A DNA stretch of 64,000 nucleotides from Bradyrhizobium sp. 186 (GTDB lineage Bacteria > Pseudomonadota > Alphaproteobacteria > Rhizobiales > Xanthobacteraceae): contig NZ_CP082164.1 in the NCBI RefSeq assembly GCF_023101685.1, positions 744,001-808,000 of the forward strand, read 5' to 3'. A model generated the notes under the pieces. The model worked only from the letters and a program-made list of their open reading frames with translations. It was not told where the DNA came from and made no database searches. The position numbers were made by a program, and so were the translations under genes. Below are positions 1-8,193 of the stretch, in pieces. Position 1 is the first letter of the stretch. Every line of letters starts with the position of its first letter.

Positions 1-174
1 GGAGACGGCGGGCAGCGAGGCCGGGTCGATGGCGGCCAGCTTCTTCAGGGTATCAGGCGAATAGGCCTCGCCGGTCAGGTCCTTCACATGCGCCGACAGG
101 TCGCGCACCTGGCCGGATTTGTCGATCAGGCCGGGCTTTTCCGCACCCTTTTCGCCGTAACGAACAAGCTTCAT
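1..174 (-). CDS. Fumarylacetoacetate hydrolase family protein, N-terminal part
   Basis: Only the first 58 residues lie in the window; the gene runs off the left edge. It begins MKLVRYGEKGAEKPGLID and continues with an 'aligned to GQVRDLS' stretch, which is the usual opening of bacterial FAH-family proteins (2-hydroxyhepta-2,4-diene-1,7-dioate isomerase or ureidoglycolate-lyase-like). The metal-binding catalytic domain is outside the window, so the substrate cannot be judged. A plausible ribosome binding site (GGGAGAAACG) precedes the ATG at 174. Family assignment comes from the N-terminal pattern alone. Confidence 0.75.
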   Translation of the reverse strand, partial: MKLVRYGEKGAEKPGLIDKSGQVRDLSAHVKDLTGEAYSPDTLKKLAAIDPASLPAVS

Positions 175-277
175 TCTCGTTTCTCCCTGGGATGGACCGA
201 TCGGTTGAATAGCTTCATGGAACAGGGCGGCGGGAAATTCAACCGCTCAAAGCGTGCCGCATTGCAGCCCCTCCTTT

Positions 278-367
278 GTAGGGTGGGCAAAGGAGCGAAG
301 CGACGTGCCCACCAATTCTCTTGGTCGTCTGGGGATGGTAGGCACGCTTCGTTTTGCCCACCCTACG
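278..367. repeat. Palindromic intergenic repeat (GTAGGGTGGGCAAAGG type)
   Basis: The left arm reads GTAGGGTGGGCAAAGG and the right arm TTTGCCCACCCTACG, so the 90 bases form a long imperfect inverted repeat. This looks like one of the short dispersed palindromes common in Bradyrhizobium intergenic DNA. The right arm supplies the TAG stop codon of the adjacent MBL gene (363-365). Confidence 0.7.
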
Positions 368-1228
368 ATTGCAGCGCCACAAACCTGAACGCGTCCCCGT
401 CCCGCCTGATGTGCCCGGCGGAAAAATGCCCGCCGATCACCAGCGTCGGCGTGTCGGCAAACCGACCGAACAATTCGCGCCGCGTCACGGCCGATTGTGT
501 CTGGTCGGAATCCGCGGTCGAGGACCAGCCGAGATGCGCCATCTGGCAGGGGTGGTGTGCGACGTCGCCGGTGAGCAGCCCCTGCTCGCCGTCCGATTGG
601 ATCAGGATGCTCATGTGGCCCGGGCTGTGACCCGGCGTTGGGATCATGCGGATCTCCTCGCAGAGCCGATGGTCGCCCGGGATCAGCTCGGCCCGATCGG
701 CAGCAACGATCGGTTTCACGGAATCGTTGAACACGGCCTGCTTGTCCGGCTCGGTCGAATGGTCGCGCCAATGCTCGTATTCGGTCCTGCCGAAGACGTA
801 GCGCGCCTTCGGGAAGGTCGGCACCCATTTGCCGTCGACGAGCTTCGTGTTCCAGCCGACATGGTCGACGTGAAGATGCGTGCACAGCACGGTGTCGATG
901 CTGTCGGGAGCAAAGCCTGCCGCCATCATCGTCTCCAGGAACGGCGTGGTGCGGTTATTCCAGGTCGGGACATTGCGGCCCTGCTTGTCGTTGCCGAGGC
1001 CGGTATCGACCACGATGCGCCGGTGAGGGGTTTCCACCACCAGCGAGTGGATCGACATTTTCAGCCGGCCCTCTTCGGTGGCGAAATCCGGAATCAGCCA
1101 GGCAGCTTCTGGATTTCTTCGTTGCTCGCCAACGGCAGGATGAAGCGGGTCGAGCCGACCGTCTCCAATTCCACCACCCTGGTGATTTTGACCCTGCCGA
1201 CCTTCCACTGCATGCGGCGTATCCCCAT
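363..1228 (-). pseudogene. MBL-fold metallohydrolase with a frameshift near its N-terminus
   Basis: The body of the protein has the metallo-beta-lactamase Zn motif (THLHVDHVGWNT), a later GHSPGH histidine and a GDVAHHP aspartate, all expected of an MBL hydrolase. The first residues (MGIRRMQWKVGRVKITR, up to NEEIQKL) lie in a different frame from the rest (WLIPDFATEEGRLKMS). The frames meet at about 1094-1110, where the coding strand reads CTGCCTGGCTG; one more C (CTGCCCTGG) would join them as KLP-WLIP. As given, translation from the natural start (1228, or the inner ATG at 1213) ends at a TGA at 1094. This is either a real inactivating deletion or a homopolymer sequencing error. The conserved domain is otherwise intact. 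Confidence 0.8.
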
Positions 1229-1327
1229 GTTCTTGCTTTGGCGCCGAAAGATGCGGTTTTCCGCGCCTGATCGCAATGGATCATCTGACGGCGTGCCGCG
1301 TTGTCGCGGGAACCCAGGAGCGAGACG

Positions 1328-1804
1328 ATGCCAGAGCTTGCGATTTCCGCCGAAAAGGTCGCCTTCATCATCGAAAAGGCCCGCGAATTCGACGTCAAGG
1401 AAGCGGCGTCCGATCCGGACTCGGGCTCGAATCCCCCCGACGATGATGAGATCGACGTTCTCGAGGACACCAATTCGGATCCGGTCGCACGCGAGTTGGC
1501 CGGCTTCATCAGCGCGATGAACGAGGACGAGCAGCTCGACCTCATTACGCTGATGTGGCTTGGCCGCGGCGATGGCTCCGTCGATGAGTGGGACGATTTG
1601 CGCGCCCGCGCGCTCGAGGCGCGCGCCGAATACAAGGCTCCTCGTCGCGAAGCGGTGCAATATCTGCTGGGCGAGCCGATGCTGGGCGATCTGCTGGCCG
1701 ACGGGCTCGACGAACTCGGCATCGACTGGACCGACGAGCGGACCACCGCTGATTCCTCCGGTCCCAGCGAACGGGACGAGGATGAGCTGACGAAACAGCG
1801 GTGA
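1328..1804 (+). CDS. DUF3775 domain-containing protein
   Basis: A 158-residue acidic protein starting MPELAISAEKVAFIIEKARE. The pattern VARELAGFISAMNEDEQLDL followed by LMWLGRGDG and a C-terminal YLLGEPMLGDLLADGLDELG is the DUF3775 arrangement seen in rhizobia; its function is unknown. The ATG at 1328 has a good AGGAG site eight bases upstream, which is preferred over the upstream in-frame ATG at 1301. It stands divergently from the broken MBL gene, with about 100 bp between them that must hold both promoters. A hairpin follows the stop. Confidence 0.85.
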   Translation: MPELAISAEKVAFIIEKAREFDVKEAASDPDSGSNPPDDDEIDVLEDTNSDPVARELAGFISAMNEDEQLDLITLMWLGRGDGSVDEWDDLRARALEARAEYKAPRREAVQYLLGEPMLGDLLADGLDELGIDWTDERTTADSSGPSERDEDELTKQR

Positions 1805-1816
1805 TCGTCATTGTTC

Positions 1817-1846
1817 ACCTCGCCCCGCTTGCAGGGGCGAGGGAGA
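1817..1846. terminator. GC-rich hairpin between convergent genes
   Basis: CCTCGCCCC, a short GCTTGCA loop and GGGGCGAGG form a strong stem between the convergent DUF3775 and SDR genes. It resembles one arm of the larger repeat at 4164-4313, so it may be a repeat remnant acting as a terminator. There is no T-run. Confidence 0.5.
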
Positions 1847-1862
1847 GCACCTGCAATCGCGG

Positions 1863-2645
1863 TTACAGCGTCCCGGGGAAGGCGCCGCCATCGAGCAAAA
1901 TGTTCTGGCCCGTGATGAAGCCGGCCCGGGAGCCGCACAGGAAGGCGCAGGCATAGCCGAACTCGTCGGGATCGCCGAAGCGGCCCGCGGGGTTGAGCTT
2001 GGCGCGCTCGGCCAGGATCTGATCCGGCGTGATGCCGCGCTTCTCGGCTTCGGCCTTTGCGGTGCCGCGCAGACGATCGGTCTCGAACGGGCCCGGCAGC
2101 AGGCCGTTGATGGTCACGTTGTTGATCACCGTTTTGCGCGAGAGGCCAGCGATGAAGCCGGTGAGGCCGGCGCGTGCGCCGTTGGAGAGGCCGAGGATGT
2201 CGATCGGCGCTTTCACCGCGGCCGAGGTGATGTTGACGATGCGGCCGAACTTGCGCGCCATCATGCCGTCCACGGTCGCCTTGATCAGCTCGATCGGCGT
2301 CAGCATGTTGGCGTCGATCGCCTTGATCCAGTCGTCGCGGGTCCAGTTGCGGAAGTCGCCGGGCGGCGGCCCGCCGGCGTTGTTGATCAGGATGTCCGGC
2401 TCGGGGCAGGCCTTCAGCACGGCCTCGCGGCCCGCCGGCGTCGTGATGTCGCCGACGATCTCGGTGACTGTCACGTCCGGATAGGCTTTGCGGATGTCGT
2501 CGGCCGTCTTCTTCAAGGCCTCGGCGCCGCGCGCAGTCAGCGTGACATGAACGCCCGCTTCGGCAAGCGAGATGGCGCAGGCGCGCCCCAAGCCCTTGCT
2601 GGATGCGCAGACGATGGCGCGGCGACCTTTGATCCCAAGATCCAC
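1863..2645 (-). CDS. SDR family oxidoreductase lacking the canonical Tyr-x3-Lys
   Basis: A 260-residue Rossmann-fold short-chain dehydrogenase. The nucleotide-binding turn is CASSKGLG (13-20) rather than TGxxxGxG, the NNAG motif is at 88-91, and a serine at about 141 matches the catalytic serine. Where YxxxK should follow, the sequence reads LGLSNGARAG (about 151-160), so both the tyrosine and lysine are replaced. This matches the subgroup of 3-oxoacyl-ACP-reductase-like SDRs described as lacking a perfect catalytic tetrad, so activity as a dehydrogenase is uncertain. The C-terminal ITGQNILLDGGAFPGTL is the usual SDR ending. It is a single gene, convergent with DUF3775. Confidence 0.88.
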   Translation of the reverse strand: MDLGIKGRRAIVCASSKGLGRACAISLAEAGVHVTLTARGAEALKKTADDIRKAYPDVTVTEIVGDITTPAGREAVLKACPEPDILINNAGGPPPGDFRNWTRDDWIKAIDANMLTPIELIKATVDGMMARKFGRIVNITSAAVKAPIDILGLSNGARAGLTGFIAGLSRKTVINNVTINGLLPGPFETDRLRGTAKAEAEKRGITPDQILAERAKLNPAGRFGDPDEFGYACAFLCGSRAGFITGQNILLDGGAFPGTL

Positions 2646-2772
2646 TGTTTCACTCCCGTAATGTCAGGCAGGTTTTCGATGCCGCCACTCTATCGAACCT
2701 TGGCGCCGCTGATAAGGGACGGGCTCGCATCAAAATGCATGCGCGCTTGCGCGGCGATGCAAATGCGCCTGA

Positions 2773-3285
2773 TCAGATGCGCCGTTCCTGCTTGAGGCGG
2801 TCGATCGTGGCCGCAGCCTCCGGCGGCAGCGACTTGAAGCCCATCTGGCCGACCGTCGAGAACAGCGGCCGCAGATGCGAGCCGGCGAGGAAGGGCGGCT
2901 GGTGGTTGGCCGGCACGATCCGGTCGAACACCAGCACCAGCGTGGTCGCGACAAGGCCGACCCTGATGGCACCGAGCGCGGCGCCGCCGAGGCGGTCGCC
3001 GATACCGGCCTCGCCGATGGTGTCGTTCAGCGCGATGCGGCCGATATGCCCGAACAGCATGCCGACCACCACGAAGATGCCGAAGAACCATATCCAGTTC
3101 TGCAGCAGCGGCGAGTTCGGATTGCTGGTAATCTGCGGTGCAATGAGCGGCATCAGCGCAACCGCGATGGGCGCGGCGAGGAGATAGGCGAGGATGGTCA
3201 TGGCGCTGCGGAGCAGGCCGGTCCTGAAACCGAAACCGACCGCGATCGCGAGCGCCGCATAGACCGCGAGATCGAAGCTGTTCAT
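2773..3285 (-). CDS. CvpA family membrane protein
   Basis: A 170-residue protein with four hydrophobic segments (about 5-25, 30-50, 65-85 and 100-122) in the order typical of CvpA (colicin V production) proteins. It begins MNSFDLAVYAALAIAVGFGF and ends with a cytoplasmic tail rich in charged residues. In this family the second half contains a glycine-rich GxxDRLGGAALG stretch, seen here at about 95-105. CvpA proteins are inner-membrane proteins with a poorly defined role in envelope stress. The gene lies between an SDR gene on the same strand and a divergent SDR gene. The ATG at 3285 is supported by the match to the family start. Confidence 0.85.
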   Translation of the reverse strand: MNSFDLAVYAALAIAVGFGFRTGLLRSAMTILAYLLAAPIAVALMPLIAPQITSNPNSPLLQNWIWFFGIFVVVGMLFGHIGRIALNDTIGEAGIGDRLGGAALGAIRVGLVATTLVLVFDRIVPANHQPPFLAGSHLRPLFSTVGQMGFKSLPPEAAATIDRLKQERRI

Positions 3286-3392
3286 GAGCGGGAGCCTGCC
3301 ATGGAACGAATGAACGCCGAACCGATCATTCCGGTTTCAGATCGCTAAAATCGTCTGTATTGATGGGCTCCAAAAGCTCAAGGGTTGCGCCA

Positions 3393-4154
3393 ATGTCAGA
3401 CTTATTCGACGTCAGTCAAGAAACCGTCCTCGTGACCGGCGCGAGCCAGGGGCTGGGGCGGCAGTTTGCCCGGGTTTTGGCGGCACATGGCGCAGCCGTC
3501 GCGCTCGCGGCGCGGCAAACGGACAAGCTGAAGAGTCTCGAAGAGGAGATCCGCGGCAAGGGCGGCCGTGCGGCGGCGGTCGCGCTCGATGTCACCGACA
3601 CCGCCTCGATCGCCAGGGCGGTTGATGCAACGGAAGCCGCGCTCGGCCCCGTCACGGTTCTGATCAACAATGCCGGCATCGCCATCGAGAAGCTTGCGAC
3701 CGAGCAGACCGAAGCTGATTGGGACGCGGTGATCGGCGCCAATCTCAAGGGCGCCTATTTCCTCGCGACCGAAGTCGCGCGGCGCATGATCGCGCGCCAG
3801 CAGGAAGGCAACATCGTCAACATCGCCTCCGTGCTCGGCACCGGCGTCCTGAAGGCGGTCTCACCCTACGCGATCTCCAAGGCCGGCATCCTCCAGGCGA
3901 CCAAGGCAATGGCACTGGAGCTTGCAGGGCAAAACATCCGCATCAACGCACTCGCGCCCGGCTATATCGACACCGAGATGAACCACGCGTTCTGGTCGAC
4001 ACCGCCCGGCGAGCGTCTGACCAAGCGCATCCCGCAGCGCCGCGTCGGCGCCGAGTCCGATCTCGACGGCGCCATCCTGCTGCTGGCGTCGAAGGCATCG
4101 CGGTACATGACGGGGAGTGTGGTGACGGTGGATGGCGGGTTCTTGTTGAATTGA
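3393..4154 (+). CDS. SDR family NAD(P)-dependent oxidoreductase
   Basis: A 253-residue classical short-chain dehydrogenase with a complete active site: TGASQGLG (15-22), NNAG (92-95), Ser146 and YAISK (Tyr159, Lys163), and a C-terminal GSVVTVDGGFLLN. It should reduce or oxidise a carbonyl or alcohol substrate with NAD(P), probably an acyl or sugar compound, but the substrate cannot be read from sequence. The ATG at 3393 follows a weak AAGGGT site; earlier in-frame starts at 3360 and 3363 would add an unrelated tail. Unlike the SDR at 1863-2645 it keeps all catalytic residues. The repeat at 4164-4313 follows. Confidence 0.88.
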   Translation: MSDLFDVSQETVLVTGASQGLGRQFARVLAAHGAAVALAARQTDKLKSLEEEIRGKGGRAAAVALDVTDTASIARAVDATEAALGPVTVLINNAGIAIEKLATEQTEADWDAVIGANLKGAYFLATEVARRMIARQQEGNIVNIASVLGTGVLKAVSPYAISKAGILQATKAMALELAGQNIRINALAPGYIDTEMNHAFWSTPPGERLTKRIPQRRVGAESDLDGAILLLASKASRYMTGSVVTVDGGFLLN

Positions 4155-4163
4155 ACTCTTTCT

Positions 4164-4313
4164 TCACCTCGCCCCGCTTGCGGGGAGAGATCGCATCGCA
4201 TCGAAGATGCGATGCGGGTGAGGGGGACTCTCCGCGAGTCCGCCTCTCACCGTTTTCGCGGATAGAGGCCCCTCACCCCAACCCTCTCCCCGTAAGAACG
4301 GGGAGAGGGAGAA
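4164..4313. repeat. Palindromic intergenic repeat (CACCTCGCCCCGCTTGCGG type)
   Basis: The segment contains CCTCGCCCCGCTTGCGGGGAG, an internal hairpin around GCATCGCATCGAAGATGCGATGC, and a closing CCTCTCCCCGTAAGAACGGGGAGAGG hairpin. The same architecture recurs at 60945-61082, and half of it at 1817-1846. This is a family of dispersed rhizobial palindromes. It separates two convergent genes and probably also terminates transcription. Confidence 0.8.
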
Positions 4314-4316
4314 GAA

Positions 4317-5915
4317 CTACCGCATCTCCGCCCGGATCATATCCGCCGCCTTCTCGCCGATCATGATGGTCGGCGCATTGGTGTTGCCGCCGATCAGCGT
4401 CGGCATGATCGAAGCGTCCACAACGCGTAAGCCTTCGACGCCGTGCACCTTCAACGCCGGATCGACCACGGCCATCGCGTCGGTGCCCATCTTGCAGCTG
4501 CCGACGGGGTGATAGACGGTGTCGACGCGCTCGCGCAGCAGTGCGCGGATGTCGTCGTCGGTACGCACGTTGGCGGTGAACATGTCCTTGGTCTGGAGCG
4601 CGCGTAGCGAAGGCGTCTCCATCAGGCGGCGCGTGGTCTTGAAGCCCGCGACCATGGTCTCCAGATCATCCGCTTCGCCAAGGAAATTCGGGTCAATCAG
4701 CGGCGCTTGCATCGCATCGCGGCTTGCAAGCGAAACGTTGCCGCGGCTCTTCGGCCTGAGCAGGCAGACGTGACAGGAGAAGCCGGTGCCGCCATGGCGC
4801 TTGCGGCCGTGGTCGTCGACCATGGCCATGCCGAAATGCAACTAGATATCGGGAATGGCGAGGTTGCGCTGCGTCTTCAGGAAGCCGCCGCATTCGGCGA
4901 AGTTGGAGGTGAGGGGGCCGCGCCGTTCCCTGCGGTATTGCAGGATGGCGCGGATCAGCCGCGGCATGCCCTTGAGCGAGATGCCCGCGAAATTGGGATT
5001 GTCGGACATGTAGCCGAAGATGAAGTCGGGATGATCCTGCAAATTCTGTCCGACGCCTGGCAGATGATGCAAGCTCTCAATGCCGTGTTCACCGAGCGTG
5101 GCCGCATCGCCGGCGCCTGACAGCATCAGCAGCTGCGGCGACTGGAACGCGCCGGCGGCCAAGATCACCTCGCGTCGCGCGCGAAGCTGTTTCAATTCCT
5201 TGCCCTGCCGGTACTCGACGCCGACCGCGCGCCTGCCCTCGAACAGGATGCGCGTGGCATGCGCCTGCGTCTCGACGCGCAAATTGGCGCGCTTGCCGAT
5301 GTGCGGATGGACATAGGCGCGCGCCGCGCTCCAGCGCTCGCCGTTCTTCTGCGTCACCTGGTAGATGCCGAGGCCTTCATGGTCGTCGCCGTTGAAATCC
5401 TCGCGGAGGCGGAACTGTCCTTCTTGCGCTGCCTGCAGGAAGATCTGCTGCACCGAATTGCCGGAGCGCAGCTTGTTGACGGCGAGGGGGCCGTCCTTGC
5501 CGTGATATGCGCCGTCGAAATCGGAATTATTCTCGGCGCGCTTGAAATACGGCAGCACGTCCGTATAGGCCCAGCCGGTGTTGCCGAGCGAAGCCCAGTG
5601 GTCGTAGTCGGAGCGGTGGCCGCGAATATAGACCATGGCGTTGATCGCCGAGGAGCCGCCGAGCCCTTTTCCGCGCGGCTGGTAGCCAATGCGGCCGTTC
5701 AGCCCCTTCTGCGGCACGGTGTTGAAGGCCCAGTTGTTGACGGTGCCCGCCACCATCAGCACCAGCGCGCCCGGCGTGGTCACGACCCAGTTGTCGCAAG
5801 CACCGCCGGCATCGAGCAGCGCCACCGATGTTCCCACGTCCTCCGACAGACGTCCCGCCACAGCACAGCCGCCCGAGCCCGCGCCCACGACGACGAAATC
5901 GAATGTATTGGTCAC
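4317..5915 (-). pseudogene. GMC oxidoreductase (choline-dehydrogenase-like) with an internal amber codon
   Basis: Reading through one stop gives a 531-residue GMC flavoenzyme. It has the FAD-binding VVVGAGSGGCAVAGRLSE (8-25), the GMC signature GKGLGGSSAINAMVYIRG, the second signature GAFQSPQLLMLSG and the C-terminal catalytic region HPVGSCKMGTDAM with GGNTNAPTIMIGEKAADMI. The frame stays open throughout except for a TAG at 4844-4842, codon 358, in the context AIPDI-stop-LHFGMAMVDDHG. Homologues have glutamine there, so a single C-to-T change (CAG to TAG) explains it. The truncated product lacks the catalytic histidine and would be inactive unless the amber is suppressed. It may be real or a sequencing error. 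The gene is followed on the same strand by nothing related. Confidence 0.88.
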
Positions 5916-5947
5916 TTATGTTTCCCCCTGCAATTTTCCTCTTCTCG

Positions 5948-6050
5948 TCATTCCGGGGCGCGCGCAGCGCGAACCCGGAATCCATCCATCCGCATGATTG
6001 GTGGCGAGATGGATTCCGGGTTCGCGCTGGCGCGCGCCCCGGAATGACGG
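5948..6050. repeat. Long inverted repeat between GMC and aldehyde dehydrogenase genes
   Basis: GTCATTCCGGGGCGCGCGCA at the left is matched by the complementary CGCGCGCCCCGGAATGAC at the right, with a second inner pair (GCGAACCCGGAATCCATC and GATGGATTCCGGGTTCGC). The whole 103 bases fold into one hairpin. This is a known style of dispersed palindrome in Bradyrhizobium. Placed after the aldehyde dehydrogenase stop, it may act as a transcription barrier. Confidence 0.85.
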
Positions 6051-6054
6051 GTGG

Positions 6055-7500
6055 CTACGACATGAACCGCATCAGCTTCTCCAACCGCGCGATCTTGCCG
6101 CCATAGGGCGGATAGAGGTCGGCGAGGCGGTTGAATTTCGAGCGGTAGAACACCGGCTTCAGCTTGCTGAACGTGCGAAAACCCCACTCGCCGTGATAGG
6201 CGCCGGTGCCGGAGGCGCCGACGCCGCCCATCGGCTGGTTGATTTGCGTGAAGTGGAACAGGCAGTCGTTGACCGTGACGCCGCCGGAGACGGTGCGCGA
6301 CAGCACCTCGTCGCGCGCGGTGCGGTCCTTGCCGAACCAGTACAGCGCCAGCGGCCGGTCGCGCCGGTTGACGAAGGCGATCGCCTCAGCCGGCTCACGA
6401 TAGCCCAGCACCGGCAGCACGGGCCCAAAGATCTCCTCCTGCATCACCGCCATCGCTTCGGTCGCGCCGACGATCAGCGTCGGCGGGAATTTGCGATGCG
6501 CCTTCCAGTTGGGATCGTCGGGCTTTGCCGGTTGCAGGATCTTGGCGCCGCGCTGTGCCGCGTCCGCGACGAGGCCTTCGAGCCGGGCATAATGCCGGTC
6601 GGAGATGATCGAGGTGTAATCCTTGTTGGCGGGATCGGTGCCGAACATGCGCCGCATCTGCGCGCGCACCTTCTCGGCGATGGCCTGCAACGAGCGCTCC
6701 GGCACCAGCAAATAATCCGGCGCGATGCAGGTCTGCCCGGCATTGAGCAGCTTGCCGTAGGCGATGCGCTCGGCCGCCTCGTCGAGATCGGCGGACGCAT
6801 CGATGATTGCCGGCGACTTGCCGCCAAGCTCGAGCGTCACCGGCGTGAGATTGCGCCCCGCGGCCTCCGCGACCAGCCGCCCGACCCGGGTCGATCCGGT
6901 GAACACCAAATGATCGAACGGCAGGCTCGCAACGGCCTTTGCGATCTCGTCCTCGACACCAGTGACGAGTATCTCCGTGGCATCGAACCTCTGGGCGACC
7001 ATCTCCTTCAGCAGCGCCGAGAAGTGAGGGACCAGCTCGCTCGGCTTGATGATGACGAGGTTGCCGGCGGCGAGCGCGCCGATCGCGGGCGCGAGCGTGA
7101 GCTGGAGCGGATAATTCCAGGGCGCGATGATGCCAACCACGCCGAGCGGCTGCGGGATCAGCCGGTTGCGCGCGGGCAGGAATTGCAGCGCGGTCGCCAC
7201 CCGCCGCGGCGCCATCCAGGTTTTCAAATGTTTGGTCGCATCCCGGATTTCGGAGAATACCAGCATCGTCTCGGCGATGGTCGTCTCCACAGCCGAGCGG
7301 TGGCCGAAATCGGCCGAGATCGCCTGCCGGAAGCGTTCCTCGTTATCGGCGACCACCGCGCGCAGCCGCGCCAGCCGGTCGAGCCGCTCGGCCATCGTCG
7401 CGGCCGGTTCGGCCCGCGACCGCGCGACCATGGCATGGAAGGCGTCCTCGAGCGCCCGCAGCGGGGCGCTGGTCAGGGATCGGTCCAAGGATGGCTCCAA
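6055..7500 (-). CDS. Coniferyl-aldehyde-dehydrogenase-like aldehyde dehydrogenase
   Basis: A 481-residue NAD(P)-dependent aldehyde dehydrogenase. It shows the APWNYPLQLTL substrate-channel motif, the catalytic glutamate in VTLELGGKSP and the catalytic cysteine in NAGQTCIAPDY. The EEIFGPVLPVLGY and MGGVGASGTGAYHG segments and the C-terminal KLKPVFYRS match the class of coniferyl aldehyde dehydrogenases, which oxidise coniferaldehyde to ferulate. The frame stays open far upstream, but the family length and a good AGGGAG site eight bases before TTG at 7500 place the start there. The ferulate-type genes at 61-64 kb may be metabolic partners, but this is inference because they are 54 kb away. Confidence 0.88.
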   Translation of the reverse strand: MEPSLDRSLTSAPLRALEDAFHAMVARSRAEPAATMAERLDRLARLRAVVADNEERFRQAISADFGHRSAVETTIAETMLVFSEIRDATKHLKTWMAPRRVATALQFLPARNRLIPQPLGVVGIIAPWNYPLQLTLAPAIGALAAGNLVIIKPSELVPHFSALLKEMVAQRFDATEILVTGVEDEIAKAVASLPFDHLVFTGSTRVGRLVAEAAGRNLTPVTLELGGKSPAIIDASADLDEAAERIAYGKLLNAGQTCIAPDYLLVPERSLQAIAEKVRAQMRRMFGTDPANKDYTSIISDRHYARLEGLVADAAQRGAKILQPAKPDDPNWKAHRKFPPTLIVGATEAMAVMQEEIFGPVLPVLGYREPAEAIAFVNRRDRPLALYWFGKDRTARDEVLSRTVSGGVTVNDCLFHFTQINQPMGGVGASGTGAYHGEWGFRTFSKLKPVFYRSKFNRLADLYPPYGGKIARLEKLMRFMS

Positions 7501-7809
7501 GGCGTTGCTCCCTAAAATGATGTTTTTCCGCTGTTTTGCTGCCGCAGGCTGGCCCTTTGTGGAACTTCTGGCAAGAGCGCGCCGAACGGGCCGAAATTCG
7601 GCCCATCTGCCTGTCATAAAGTCGAAAAAAACGTCCCCGCAGCCCTTTCCAAAGGCAGCCCGGGTTGGTACATACCGCCCGCACCCGACGGGCTTTGCCC
7701 CGGGGTTGCCTTCCAAGGAAGCCTTTGGGACGCGAGAGCAAGCCACGCGAGCAGCGCCGGCCCTCATCCATCGTCCCCGGCATTTTGGCGAAGGCGCGCA
7801 ACGGTTTAA
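7501..7809. other. Intergenic region upstream of aldehyde dehydrogenase and tRNA
   Basis: About 310 bases hold the divergent promoters of the aldehyde dehydrogenase and the initiator tRNA. I see no convincing gene here; the open frames are extensions of the neighbouring reading frame. TTGCCTTCCAAGG and the GGGTTGGTACATACCGCC stretch show local dyads, but no clear -35/-10 pair could be assigned. Confidence 0.5.
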
Positions 7810-7886
<77 letters not shown>

Positions 7887-8193
7887 AGTTGGTAAAAGAA
7901 ACCCGGCAATCTCAATAGATTGCCGGGTTTGTCTTTTGGCCCAGTGTCCAATCGCAATGACATCAATCACTTGGCTCACAGGTTCAAATCACCCGCAACC
8001 AAGCGCAGTCGGCAGGCGACGTGTCCGGATGTGGGTGTGCCTCCGGTTGGTTCGGCACCGCAAGGCATACGCCGCGACTTGCCGTTGTATCCGGGGACCG
8101 CTTCGCTCACACGGGGCCGGCCGACGCCGCCAGACGGATCATCATCCACGGCGCACTTACCTTCGTCGCGTCGGTCTGCCGGATGCTACAACA
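7887..8193. other. Island left end, no gene seen
   Basis: After the terminator there is a degenerate copy of the tRNA 3' end at 7980-8003 (AGGTTCAAATCACCCGCAACC then AAG), missing a few internal bases. The remaining 190 bases contain only short unrelated frames. This looks like a scar of earlier insertion or excision. Confidence 0.55.
7901..7935 (+). terminator. Rho-independent terminator of the tRNA transcript
   Basis: CCCGGCAATCT, loop CAAT, AGATTGCCGGG followed by TTTGTCTTTT form a strong stem with a T-rich tail 15 bases after the tRNA end. Confidence 0.9.

Noticed and set aside
4164..4313. CRISPR-like impression from repeated palindromic segments
   Set aside because: No regularly spaced identical repeats with unique spacers; these are dispersed palindromes.
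5998..7515. 505-codon frame opposite the aldehyde dehydrogenase
   Set aside because: Shadow of a protein with all catalytic motifs on the other strand.
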